Source of the DNA: Dacryopinax spathularia
Lineage: Eukaryota > Basidiomycota > Dacrymycetes > Dacrymycetales > Dacrymycetaceae
Assembly (NCBI GenBank): GCA_037974965.1
Contig: JBBPFI010000011.1
Location: forward strand, 868,001 to 932,000
Length of the DNA stretch: 64,000 nt
Reading direction: 5' to 3'
Shown in pieces: positions 55,303-63,608 of this stretch. Numbering within the stretch: position 1 is the first letter of the stretch; each line of letters begins with the position of its first letter. Both the position numbers and the translations under genes were made by a program. Under the pieces are notes generated by a model. It was not told the DNA's origin. It searched no databases and saw only the letters and a list, made by a program, of their open reading frames with translations.

Positions 55303-55647
55303 GTGCACCTGCTGGCGACCACTGACGCTGGGATCCACCTCCTTCTATCCTCCGGTGAATCAGAACTCTGCTAGCGCCAATAGGGGCATCACCTCAGCTA
55401 TATCTTCTGTTTGTTGCTAGAGGGATTCTGTCGACACGTGGCTGCTTTCGAACACCTGGGGATCGCGGCTAACGGCCGATTCCGGTCTGCGAATCTACCT
55501 GAGCTCGACCTTCACACTTAACGCTACGTTCTCCAACAGCTCCGGTCTATCCGTAAGTTTCCGGGTCGAGTCTGCCTTTCAGCATATTCGCTGGGCGTCC
55601 TGCGCATGCTACTGAGGTCGGCGCCTACCTTGCCGCGATCCTTCTCA
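55303..55647. other. Continuation of the interrupted spacer, ending at a rearrangement junction
   Basis: Aligns with about 58605-59115 (for example CTATCCTCCGGTGAATCAGA in both). Near 55618-55640 it matches the sequence just before peptide gene 3 (GGCGCCTACCT-GCCGC, 59100-59118). At about 55648 it switches abruptly to F-box-gene sequence. The peptide-gene-3 equivalent of this unit has therefore been lost. Confidence 0.65.
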
Positions 55648-56335
55648 GTTTCGGCCAGAGAACGCAGTCCTCTGGAAACAAGAAGTGTGCGAAAGAGTGG
55701 TGGACTTGTCTACTCAGTAAAAGAGAGCGAAGTTGGGGTAGAGAGAGGGTTTGGAGCATGTTGTAGAGGAGGGGAAGAGAGAGATGTCCGATTGGTGTGA
55801 GGTCGATGGTCAGCGTGAGATGCTCGAGCGTCCCTCCGAGGAGGATAAGCAGCCGGAGGAAAATATCGGGAGGTTTGTCGCATGGGAGCGGTCTCGTTGC
55901 CTACGAGTTACACGGGATGTTGGGATGGGAGCTGGGTGGAGCGTACAGGATCGAGATCGAGCGCACTCCGGTCGGGATTCGGGGATGATTCGAGTCGATG
56001 ATCAATCCGCGGTCTACTGCGGATAGGGTGATGTGTCGATAACGACGATAGGTCGCCCGATGGTTCACCTCAAGTCTCACGAGCGCGAGGGAATAGAGCG
56101 TTCGTGCGACGCTGCGCGCGCGTGTGTGGGAGCCGGCTGCGAAGGTGCAGAGGGCGTGGATGATATCATACTGTATATGAGGTCCAGTGGCAGAGCTGAG
56201 CGTCACCAATTTTATGTGCATCCTGGGGTATACATGACCGCCAGTGTTTGAGTACACATAAGCCCGCGCGGGAGCGGCTGAGCGAGTTTTGCTCCTACCT
56301 GCAAAGCGCGGGGGCGATCGCATTTCGAGCCCTCA
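55648..56335 (-). pseudogene. Truncated F-box pseudogene, paralogue of 41232-42224
   Basis: Matches about 41643-42362, including YDIIHALCTF, RTLYSLALVRLEVNHRATYRRYRHITLS and DSNHPRIPTGVRS. The last roughly 137 codons of the intact paralogue are missing because the copy ends at a rearrangement junction at about 55648. The frame also shifts or stops near 55.9 kb, before the leucine-rich part. The original start region is altered. Not expected to give an F-box protein. Confidence 0.8.
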
Positions 56336-57024
56336 CAACGCGGCGTAAGCTTCCCGAAACCTGCGGTTCTTCGTTCAGGCGACGGCTAAACCTGTGACGT
56401 CGCCGACCTCTAGAGTTCCTAGAGTTGAAAGCCGTCCTCCGTGTACTGCTTGGCTGGCCTACTCCAGGGGTTGTCCGAAATACGGTCGATGGTTATGCCC
56501 TAACCCGGCCGAAGTCAATCCTAGGAGGTGCACCAGCGCGCCATATTCGGTACCGCCCTCCCTGGAAAAATTTGGCTGAAGTGGCCACGTCCGGAGAGAA
56601 AGGAGGTGGCAAGGCATTGTCAGACCTTTTGGAGTATTGAACAGGAGATGCTCTGATGGACCGTGGGAGTTCAAGGGACGTCACGCTCCCCGACGCGTTC
56701 GACACGCGCCTCAAGCGCGACGGGCGCTACTTTCTCCTTGGCGAGGAACGGTCCCCTCACTGTCCATCAACATCAAATGATCGGCCTGCCTTGCAAGTCC
56801 GAAGCTCTCATTGCGTTCTAACATTCAGACGGCACTGACCTAATCCTCATGCGGCAGATGACCGAGCATGAAGTCAGCGCCTCATCAGGTCTCCGGGAAA
56901 CCCGTGTTGCCTTCTGATTTTCTGCTCATCCCTGGTCCCCCTCTGGCAGCCTGCGATCCACCATTCTGATCTGTAACTATACAGGAGGCATCTGCACGTT
57001 TGTACCTGCCAGGGTTGAACCTCG

Positions 57025-57030
57025 TATAAG
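57025..57030 (+). promoter_or_regulatory. TATA-like box, peptide gene 2
   Basis: TATAAG, about 200 bp before the ATG, in GTATAAGACCGGAGATGGGT, a near-identical copy of the gene 1 context. Confidence 0.5.
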
Positions 57031-57090
57031 ACCGGAGATGGGTGAACAGAAGAGCAACCGTTTCTTCATCCCCAAGTCTCTCTTTGCGCC

Positions 57091-57103
57091 GGTGCTGGTC
57101 ACC
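57091..57103 (+). promoter_or_regulatory. GGTGCTGGTCACC box, peptide gene 2
   Basis: Identical 13-mer to that of peptide gene 1; 124-136 bp before the ATG. Confidence 0.5.
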
Positions 57104-57226
57104 TCGACATCCTCGCTCTTTCATCTTCCGCCCATCCATCACTGCGCGCTGGTCGCGCCATACTGATTGCGTCTCCATCGCTTACAGTCTCTTCCCGAAA
57201 TATCTGTTCTCTCCGGTTTCAAGAAG

Positions 57227-57868
57227 ATGTTGTCGCGGTTATTCGCCTTAACTCCCGTTCTGGCTGCCTCCCTGGCAGCACCGCTTCACTCAACGCGGTC
57301 TTCCTCAAGTGATCTTGAAGCACGCGATTCACCCACCACTATCCAAGCGCGCGACGGCTGCAAATGGCTGCAAGTTCGGTCTTTGGACGAGAACTCCATC
57401 CCCGAGACCTGGGAACGCTCACTCGACGACAGTACCAACTGGCATTTCGACGCTCGCGACCATGAGTTCGGCCAGTCCGACTGGGGGATTAATGCTCGCG
57501 ATCCCGAATTCGATCATTTCGGATGGCCTGTATATGTGCGGGACCTTGACCTCGACCAATCCGATTGGGAGTTCCAAACCCGGGACCGGCAATGGGACAG
57601 TAACCCCGGGCTTCAAGAGAGGAGCAAGATCGGCGATAGGATCAAGAACTTCTTCAAGAAAGTCGGTGGGGTGCTCAAGAAGGTCATTGGGCTGCGTAGC
57701 TTGGCGGACGAGGAGCATTCTGGATTCGAGAAGCGGGCTTTTCAAGGCGACCAGGAATTGGAGGTGAGGGGCATCGGGTACTATGTCAAGAAAGCGGGTG
57801 TCCTTATTGGGAAGGGGATACAAAAGATAACGCCATGGAGAATAGGGAAGAAATCAAAGGCTGCTTGA
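57227..57868 (+). CDS. Secreted cationic peptide precursor 2, 213 aa
   Basis: Paralogue of the gene at 43241. The ATG at 57227 starts a signal peptide (MLSRLFALTPVLAASLAA, then APLHSTR as in gene 1). Acidic spacers with x-Arg ends follow (EAR, QAR, DAR, NAR, YVR, QTR), but the 14-residue repeats are degenerate. One cationic module remains (SKIGDRIKNFFKKVGG, VLKKVIGLR, from residue about 134), one heptad shorter than in gene 1. After KR and EVR sites comes a second, unrelated-looking basic peptide (GIGYYVKKAGVLIGKG, then a Lys-rich end). The frame is intact although the neighbouring F-box copy has decayed, so the peptide gene appears to be kept by selection independently. Confidence 0.78.
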   Translation: MLSRLFALTPVLAASLAAPLHSTRSSSSDLEARDSPTTIQARDGCKWLQVRSLDENSIPETWERSLDDSTNWHFDARDHEFGQSDWGINARDPEFDHFGWPVYVRDLDLDQSDWEFQTRDRQWDSNPGLQERSKIGDRIKNFFKKVGGVLKKVIGLRSLADEEHSGFEKRAFQGDQELEVRGIGYYVKKAGVLIGKGIQKITPWRIGKKSKAA

Positions 57869-59091
57869 GCGCTGCGAGCCGACAGGTGAGACGTTAGGCA
57901 GGTGTAGTCCATACTTGATGTCAACACGTTTATGCAAAGCTATGTAACACGTGTCCCGGTGATCAACGGCGCTTGTCCACAGCCTGCAGCAAAAGTCGAA
58001 TCTATCCCGGGATCGGAACATGGTAGGGTTCCAGAAATAATATTGCTGCATTTGAGAAACAGTTTCGGTATAAATCAGCAACCCCTGTTCTAATCGCGCT
58101 TCAAGTCACGCAGTGCTCACACGACGACACAGTGAGTTCTTGTGCTATGATGGGAGAGACACGAGAGAGTGCAGTCAACAAAGGCGCATTCTGATATTCA
58201 AAAAGAAGCAATAGCCATGAGATGACAATCGGGCTGACACATCCTAGGGTGGTGGTGAGATGGCCCTGATACAGCATACCGCGAAGTGGTGGTCAGGAGC
58301 AAAGCAGCGACAACATCAAACTGTTGAAACTGAAAGCGGTGCTTCTTCATAGCCACTTAGTAGGGTTCTATTTGCCCCTTCTGTCCAGTCACCTCTCCCT
58401 TGCTGTGTGCGCGAACACCATGACCATCACCTCACCCTCTATGGCTTTGCTTTTGCTGCTTATTCTGCCTGAGGATCTCTTGATAGTCAGGGACGGCGCT
58501 CAGTAGGGTTATGATCGCGTGGCAGTCGCGTCAGAGACGCGTCAAAAGTCATGGATATCCCTCTGCCAGCCGAAGCGCTCCCTGTTCTGCCCACATCCTA
58601 GTAGGCAGTCAACCTACTGGCGACGACTGACTATGGGATTTCCCTCTTTCTATCCTCCGGTGAATCAGAATTTGGCTGCCGCCAACAGGGGTATCCCTCT
58701 AAGCGCATCTTCCGTTTGTGGTCGAGGGGTTCCCTCGACACATGGCCGATTTTGAAAGCATTTGCCATTCGCGGCTATCACGCAACTCACCTCTGCGCTA
58801 GCCTCTAGGCTCCATCTTCACGACCCCAGCTACTTGTATCAGCTATGATCTTATTCACACTCCCCGAGTTTGTCTCTTACTAGGGACAATCCAGCAAATA
58901 GGTGCACGCGAACGAGCTCCTTGCGCTGTTCGACTGCGCATCGCCTTCGTGATTCTGTTGTTCAACATCACTCCTTACGCGATCAATAGCACGCGCACCT
59001 CCTGTCATCACTGGCTCCTCAACCGAATCTATCCGAATGCAATTATGGTCTCAACCCGCAGATGAACGCAAGTACCATATTTCCCTCGCGG
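57869..59091. other. Spacer of the second unit, carrying the two empty sites
   Basis: About 58260-58900 aligns with 44526-44676, 45403-45586 and 55303-55600 joined together. TGTGCGCGAACACC (about 58406-58419) is the uninterrupted site of the inverted-repeat element. GCAGTCAACCTACTGGCGAC (about 58603-58622) corresponds to the LTR-element target. No gene supported. Confidence 0.7.
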
Positions 59092-59097
59092 TATAAG
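59092..59097 (+). promoter_or_regulatory. TATA-like box, peptide gene 3
   Basis: TATAAG in GGTATAAGACGG, 189 bp before the ATG. Confidence 0.5.
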
Positions 59098-59155
59098 ACG
59101 GCGCCTACCTCGCCGCCAGCTTACAGCATCGCACCTCACCTTCCGCTCGATCCCT

Positions 59156-59168
59156 AGTGCTGGTCACT
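59156..59168 (+). promoter_or_regulatory. AGTGCTGGTCACT box, peptide gene 3
   Basis: Differs from the boxes of genes 1 and 2 only at the two outer bases, and those changes keep the palindromic ends (AGTG/CACT). It is 113 bp before the ATG. A second weaker copy (GGTGCCGGTCGCC) lies near 59209. Confidence 0.5.
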
Positions 59169-59280
59169 AGGTATCTTACTCTCACTAATCCACATACCTA
59201 CCTGCTGGTGCCGGTCGCCTTCCGCTCCTTTCGCCTCTTTATCACCCCCTATAACGCAACCCTATACGACCCGCAACAAA

Positions 59281-60333
59281 ATGCCAAGCACCAAGACCGT
59301 CATTATCGCCTCCATCCTTGCCTCTTCTGCTCTTGCTGCGCCGGCACCGACCCGATCGCGGTCCGTCACTGAAGAAGTGGACGCCGAGTCCTCCATCTCT
59401 GCACGTGATGTTTCGGACAGCACGAACGAACTCGACGAACGCTTCTTCTTCCTCGGCCCGCTGCTTGCCCAGGGAATCCGCGCTGGTGTTCAGGCTGGTG
59501 TCCGGGCTGGTGTCCGGAAGGGTGCACAAGCGGGCGCCAGACATGGTGCTAAGCACGCTGCGAATCATAGCAACAACAACAATAACCGCAACCACAAGAG
59601 CGGCGCGAAGCATCGGCGCGATTTGGAGGATAACGATCTGGAACTGGATGTCCGCCAACAGAATGCGCCATCCGACCTCGAAGATCGCGCTTTGGAAGAA
59701 CCTTCTCCGGATCAAGCGGTCGACCTGCGAACGGTACAGGATGAAGATCCCTTCAATATGTACGATCGCGATATTGTCGACGCGGACCGCGAACTGGATG
59801 AGCGCTTCTTCTTTCTCGGCCCGCTTCTCGCACAGGGAATCCGCGCAGGTGTTCAGGCCGGTGTCCGAGCCGGTGTTCGAAAGGGTGCCCAAGCCGGCGC
59901 CAAGCACGGCGCCAAGCATGCGGCGAATCACCACAACAACCAGAATAACCAGAACAACAGGGGCAGGAGGCGCCAGCGTGACTTGCAAGACGAGGACGAT
60001 ATGGAGCTCTACGCTCGCGAGCTCATGGAAGCAGACGGAGAGTTGGACGAACGCTTCTTCTTCCTTGGACCTCTACTTGCGCAAGGGATTCGGGCCGGTG
60101 TGCAAGCCGGTGTACGGGCCGGGGTCCGGAAGGGGGCTCAAGCAGGTGCAAAACATGGTGCGAAGCATGCTGCTCAACAACACAACAATCACAACAACAA
60201 TAACCGAGGCAAGAGGCGCCAACGCGACCTCGACAGTCTTGAAGAGCAGTTTATGACTCGCAGCGTGGCAGCCGACGAGCTGGAGTGGGATGTCGCGGGG
60301 AGGGATCTTCAGAGCCTGGAGGAACTTGACTGA
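59281..60333 (+). CDS. Secreted precursor 3 with three Gly/Ala amphipathic, His/Asn-tailed modules, 350 aa
   Basis: Signal peptide MPSTKTVIIASILASSALAA. Three modules (residues 55-113, 176-233 and 259-315) each follow LDER. They begin FFFLGPLLAQGIRAGVQAGV, continue with a four-residue Ala/Gly period (RAGVRKGAQAGAKHGAKHAA), then a His/Asn-rich tail, and end at dibasic/tribasic sites (KHRR, RRRQR, KRRQR) before an acidic Asp-Leu spacer. Between modules 1 and 2 about 17 codons differ synonymously and only one changes the residue in the conserved core. The layout (signal peptide, repeated peptide, basic cleavage sites) is that of kexin-processed repeat proteins. Mature peptides would be cationic with a hydrophobic N-terminus. 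No homologue recognised. Adjacent to peptide gene 2 on the same strand. Confidence 0.8.
   Translation: MPSTKTVIIASILASSALAAPAPTRSRSVTEEVDAESSISARDVSDSTNELDERFFFLGPLLAQGIRAGVQAGVRAGVRKGAQAGARHGAKHAANHSNNNNNRNHKSGAKHRRDLEDNDLELDVRQQNAPSDLEDRALEEPSPDQAVDLRTVQDEDPFNMYDRDIVDADRELDERFFFLGPLLAQGIRAGVQAGVRAGVRKGAQAGAKHGAKHAANHHNNQNNQNNRGRRRQRDLQDEDDMELYARELMEADGELDERFFFLGPLLAQGIRAGVQAGVRAGVRKGAQAGAKHGAKHAAQQHNNHNNNNRGKRRQRDLDSLEEQFMTRSVAADELEWDVAGRDLQSLEELD
59443..60225 (+). repeat. Three peptide modules in precursor 3
   Basis: Module DNA at 59443-59619, 59806-59979 and 60055-60225. The protein core is almost invariant while third codon positions differ widely, so these are old repeats held constant by selection on the peptide and not a recent DNA expansion. 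Confidence 0.85.
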
Positions 60334-60809
60334 GCGCCAAGGATGAAATGCCGTTTCATCTTACTGTCTAACGGACTCATGTCCCCGTTCACATTTATGG
60401 AATGAATCAATTGGCTGATGATTGCTCGGCTGGTATACTGGCTGTCTCGCCCCAGGTCAGTTTCCCAGTGCGCTGCAAAGGATAGAGGGCTACGACAAGG
60501 AAGAAGACAGATGCTCTGGAGCGTTCATCTTCGGCTCTCCTGATGATCTCTATAATCTGGGTCTAATTCAGTACCCATTCTGGCCGACCAATCTAAACAT
60601 CCGTCGCATCGCACTGTGCTGACATGCCACCTCAACCAGCCATCCGCTGTCTTCAATCCGCTCTGCAGAGAAGGCGCCTCCTCCACGACCACACCACTGT
60701 AAATGTATACTTTCGAGAACGTGCGAGAGCCCGATGCCGCCAACTCAAGATCAGGCGAGGGAGCTGTGGACCTCGTGTCGAAGAGAAGCTTGACTGCGGC
60801 AGCGGTAGA
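60334..60809. other. 3' flank of precursor 3
   Basis: Convergent intergenic region; nothing recognised. Confidence 0.4.
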
Positions 60810-61567
60810 TTAAGTGCCAACTCGGTGCATTCCCATGATTGACAGCCTTCGGAGGCTACTGGCTTGCGCGGTGAGAAAACGATTCATGTCCTCAGGCGGT
60901 CCGAGTATGCCGTCTAAGGTAATTTGGTGAAGGTTCCATCTTTCGTCTTTAAGGGCGGCCAAGATGCGGTGTCCATCGATGGCTCTTCTTGAGAGACCGC
61001 CGTAGACTTGATCGTGTGAGGAATGTTGTAGATGTAATGACCGCAAGGAGGGGGCTTCGAGTAACTTCAGCAAGAAGCCATCTTTTTTCTTGAAAACCGC
61101 CGAGATTGGTCAAGCTCTCCCGCTCGAGGCATGTCAAGAGGGAGGTCATGAGAATCCCAAACTTTAGACTTCGTTATCCGGCTTTAGACTTCGGGAGCAC
61201 ACCATAACGCGGTGAATCGGTCTTCATCTGCCTCGTCTTCTCCCCAATTGTATAGCTGCGGTGGAACGTGGGAGTCGTGGGACGATGCGATCGAGATTTC
61301 CAGAGTGAGAGAAGTAGCGGACCGTTGGAAGTCCAGTTTACTCATCCTGAACCAATTCTGTACCGTTCCTTCCTTCCTTGGCGCGATACGCGTCGAGAAC
61401 GGCAAGTAGGATGTGACTATCTCTCGGCAGCACCGGCAGACATGCGTCGAGTTCAAACGCGTTGCATAGGCTGGGAAGTCGTCTTCGAGGGCAAGGGCGA
61501 AGATCTTCAGCAATATCTCAGTCGGAAGACGTGCACTGGGTGGCAAGGCTGCGTTGGTGCTCGGCAT
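60810..61567 (-). pseudogene. Internally deleted F-box/LRR pseudogene
   Basis: The N-terminal part starts at 61567 (MPSTNAALPPSARLPTEILL) and matches the F-box of the intact gene at 61944-63608 (LPTEILLKIFALALEDDFPAY versus LPTELLLYVVDYVLLEDYPEY; THVCRCCR versus THVCQRWR; RIAPR in both). It stops near 61184. A C-terminal part (60810-61073, LHQITLDGILGPPEDMNRFL) matches LVELGLTGILGPEQDISRLL of the intact gene. The central leucine-rich portion is missing, and total length is less than half of the paralogue. Confidence 0.75.
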
Positions 61568-61943
61568 AGCGGATGGTGACGATCGTACGCCGAAATTATG
61601 GATGGCCATGATAGCACGACCCAAAACAAAGAGCCTCAGCCACTTGGATCGAACACGTTCTACCGCGCCCATTCATGCCGACCTCAATATGAGCCAATGG
61701 AGGACGAAAGTCAAGAGAAAGGAGGGCACCGCAGCGCCGTTTTTTACCTCTTCATAGGCGGCAGTGCCACATTTTGATCGGAATTAAACCACGGTTCCCC
61801 GCGAAAAGAAGCACAGAATAGAAGAGAATGTTCCACGCCTACGGCGACGTTAGCTTTGAAGAGGCGGGGCACGATCATGGTGCCTTATGATATTCCCCCT
61901 ATTCCCCATCCCTTCGCTTTCTGGAGGAGCCCACAATCGGCTC

Positions 61944-63608
61944 TTAAAGCAGCAACCATTCGGGATGACCTAGGTAGAGCTCCTTACAGCGCAGTTCCGA
62001 GGAGTCTACAGGCCGACGAATCACCCATTCTTGTTCTCTGTGCGGTTTCTGTATTTCCTTTTTCCAAGAACCCTCTTGACGGTTGTCATGCAGATATATG
62101 CGGGGGACCACCGGTGTGGACCAGGTGGACAAGCACGTTTCTGTGTTGTGGTTCCAGTTGACAGGCCCATATTGCGTCGCATGCATTGCGTATTGAAGGC
62201 TGTCGGAATGCGCGGCGGGTGCATTCTCTTGCTCTTCTTGCGCTTCTACCCTTGTAGGCACGTGGTCCCTCCCATGAGCTGTTGCTGCCGAGCCATCATG
62301 CGAGAATGGAAGAGATTCTCGGAGGGCGTCCTCCTCCATGTTGCGCACGTCAAGGACCAGCTCCTCAACAGGCAAAGGCGAAGATGAGGCTTCTGTGCAC
62401 TGGAGTGCGCCGAGTTGATGGTCGAACAAGGCGAGCCTTCGCAAGCTATGCCGCTGTCCAGCGAGTAGACGGGAGATGTCCTGCTCTGGTCCGAGGATTC
62501 CGGTGAGGCCGAGCTCCACGAGGTCCCATCTTTTCCGATACAAGGTAGTGAGAAGATTGGGAGCCTCTACCGCACTGGTCGGAAGGATTGCGCCGACAGT
62601 ACCGTCGTCTCCGGTTGTCCGGACAAAGTGGAGCGAATCGAGATGGGGAGAATCGAGGTGCTGGAGGAACATGCTGTCCTCGTCATCAAATACAGGTCCC
62701 AGAGCTAGCTTGCGTAGATTCGTTAACGATAGAGGTGGGCCTGCAGTCAAAAGCGCCTCTGGAAAGGGAGCCATTCGGTCGGTCCAACGAAATTCTTCCA
62801 GATCCGGGAGATGATGAAGGAGCGTATGGAGGGTTTCATACCCCGAGTTGAATTTGCAGTTCTTGAGACGAAAGGTTTTCAGATTAGTGAGCAAGGGGAA
62901 TTCCGATATCTTTGCGTTGAAGAGATCGAGCGTGTGTAGCGAGGCAGCAGAAGTCGACGCGACTTGGGTGAGCAAATCCCACATTTTGGTGCCAAGGTGC
63001 GGGGATTCGAACCAATCGGGGTCGAATACGAGCTCTTCAACGTTTTTAAGCTGGGTAATGGGGTGTTTCTCGATGTAGTTCAGCAGTCGACCCGAGACCG
63101 GCCCAAATTTCAGACTTCTGATGCGGGGCTGTACGTCCATCGACAGCGCCAGTGAAACGTATTCCGAGAAGTATTGTTCAACCTCATACAGGAGGTGATC
63201 AATTCGGGCCTCTGGCCCAAATGGAGCCGCGTCGGTGCGCCACCAAATCTCGATATCCAGTCGAGGGCAAGTAGCCGCCCGTGCGAAGTCGAGCCGAGTC
63301 ATCATTTGACGGTCCTTGACAACGGTCGTGCTTCGTGGAGCGATGCGGTTCCAAAGTTGTGGGGAGGAGAGTATCGCCCGCCGCCAGCGTTGGCAGACAT
63401 GCGTGAGTCGCAAACGCATGACGTATTCCGGGTAATCTTCGAGTAGAACATAGTCGACCACGTAGAGTAGGAGCTCCGTTGGGAGGCTCTGGATTCCGAC
63501 CTGCTGGAAGTTGCCTGCACCATGACGAGCGCCCGCCGGACCGGGACGGACGTCGTCGAGTTCCAACTGTGCGGGAAGGTTGGACTGGCTTTGAACAGCG
63601 TTCGTCAT
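61944..63608 (-). CDS. F-box/LRR protein, 554 aa
   Basis: ATG at 63608 (MTNAVQSQSNLPAQLELDDV). F-box at residues about 40-92 (QSLPTELLLYVVDYVLL, RLTHVCQRWRRAILSSPQLWNRIAP), in the form typical of expanded agaricomycete/tremellomycete F-box families. Leucine-rich segments follow across residues about 150-430 (LHTLDLFNAKISEFPLL, LKTFRLKNCKF, LTNLRKLALGP, LDSLHFVRTTG, LRRLALFDHQLGAL, VEELVLDV). Probable SCF substrate adaptor; target unknown. The last 130 residues are of different, polar composition and may be intron read-through or diverged sequence. Single exon as drawn. Probably the source of, or sister to, the deleted copy at 60810-61567. Confidence 0.75.
   Translation of the reverse strand: MTNAVQSQSNLPAQLELDDVRPGPAGARHGAGNFQQVGIQSLPTELLLYVVDYVLLEDYPEYVMRLRLTHVCQRWRRAILSSPQLWNRIAPRSTTVVKDRQMMTRLDFARAATCPRLDIEIWWRTDAAPFGPEARIDHLLYEVEQYFSEYVSLALSMDVQPRIRSLKFGPVSGRLLNYIEKHPITQLKNVEELVFDPDWFESPHLGTKMWDLLTQVASTSAASLHTLDLFNAKISEFPLLTNLKTFRLKNCKFNSGYETLHTLLHHLPDLEEFRWTDRMAPFPEALLTAGPPLSLTNLRKLALGPVFDDEDSMFLQHLDSPHLDSLHFVRTTGDDGTVGAILPTSAVEAPNLLTTLYRKRWDLVELGLTGILGPEQDISRLLAGQRHSLRRLALFDHQLGALQCTEASSSPLPVEELVLDVRNMEEDALRESLPFSHDGSAATAHGRDHVPTRVEAQEEQENAPAAHSDSLQYAMHATQYGPVNWNHNTETCLSTWSTPVVPRIYLHDNRQEGSWKKEIQKPHREQEWVIRRPVDSSELRCKELYLGHPEWLLL

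Larger units (their letters stand above)
56336..57226. promoter_or_regulatory. Upstream region of peptide gene 2
   Basis: Paralogous to 42225-43240. Keeps a CGTAAGCTTCCCGAAACCTG block, the GACGCG-type motif cluster (about 56695-56730), TATAAG (57025-57030) and GGTGCTGGTCACC (57091-57103). Confidence 0.55.

Noticed and set aside
59242-59988. Minus-strand ORF of 248 residues with hydrophobic Val/Ile runs
   Set aside because: Antisense of the three-module peptide precursor; its repeats simply mirror the sense modules.
43241-60333. Peptide precursors as lipopeptide mating pheromones
   Set aside because: They have signal peptides and internal repeats with basic cleavage sites but no C-terminal CAAX motif, which basidiomycete pheromones need.
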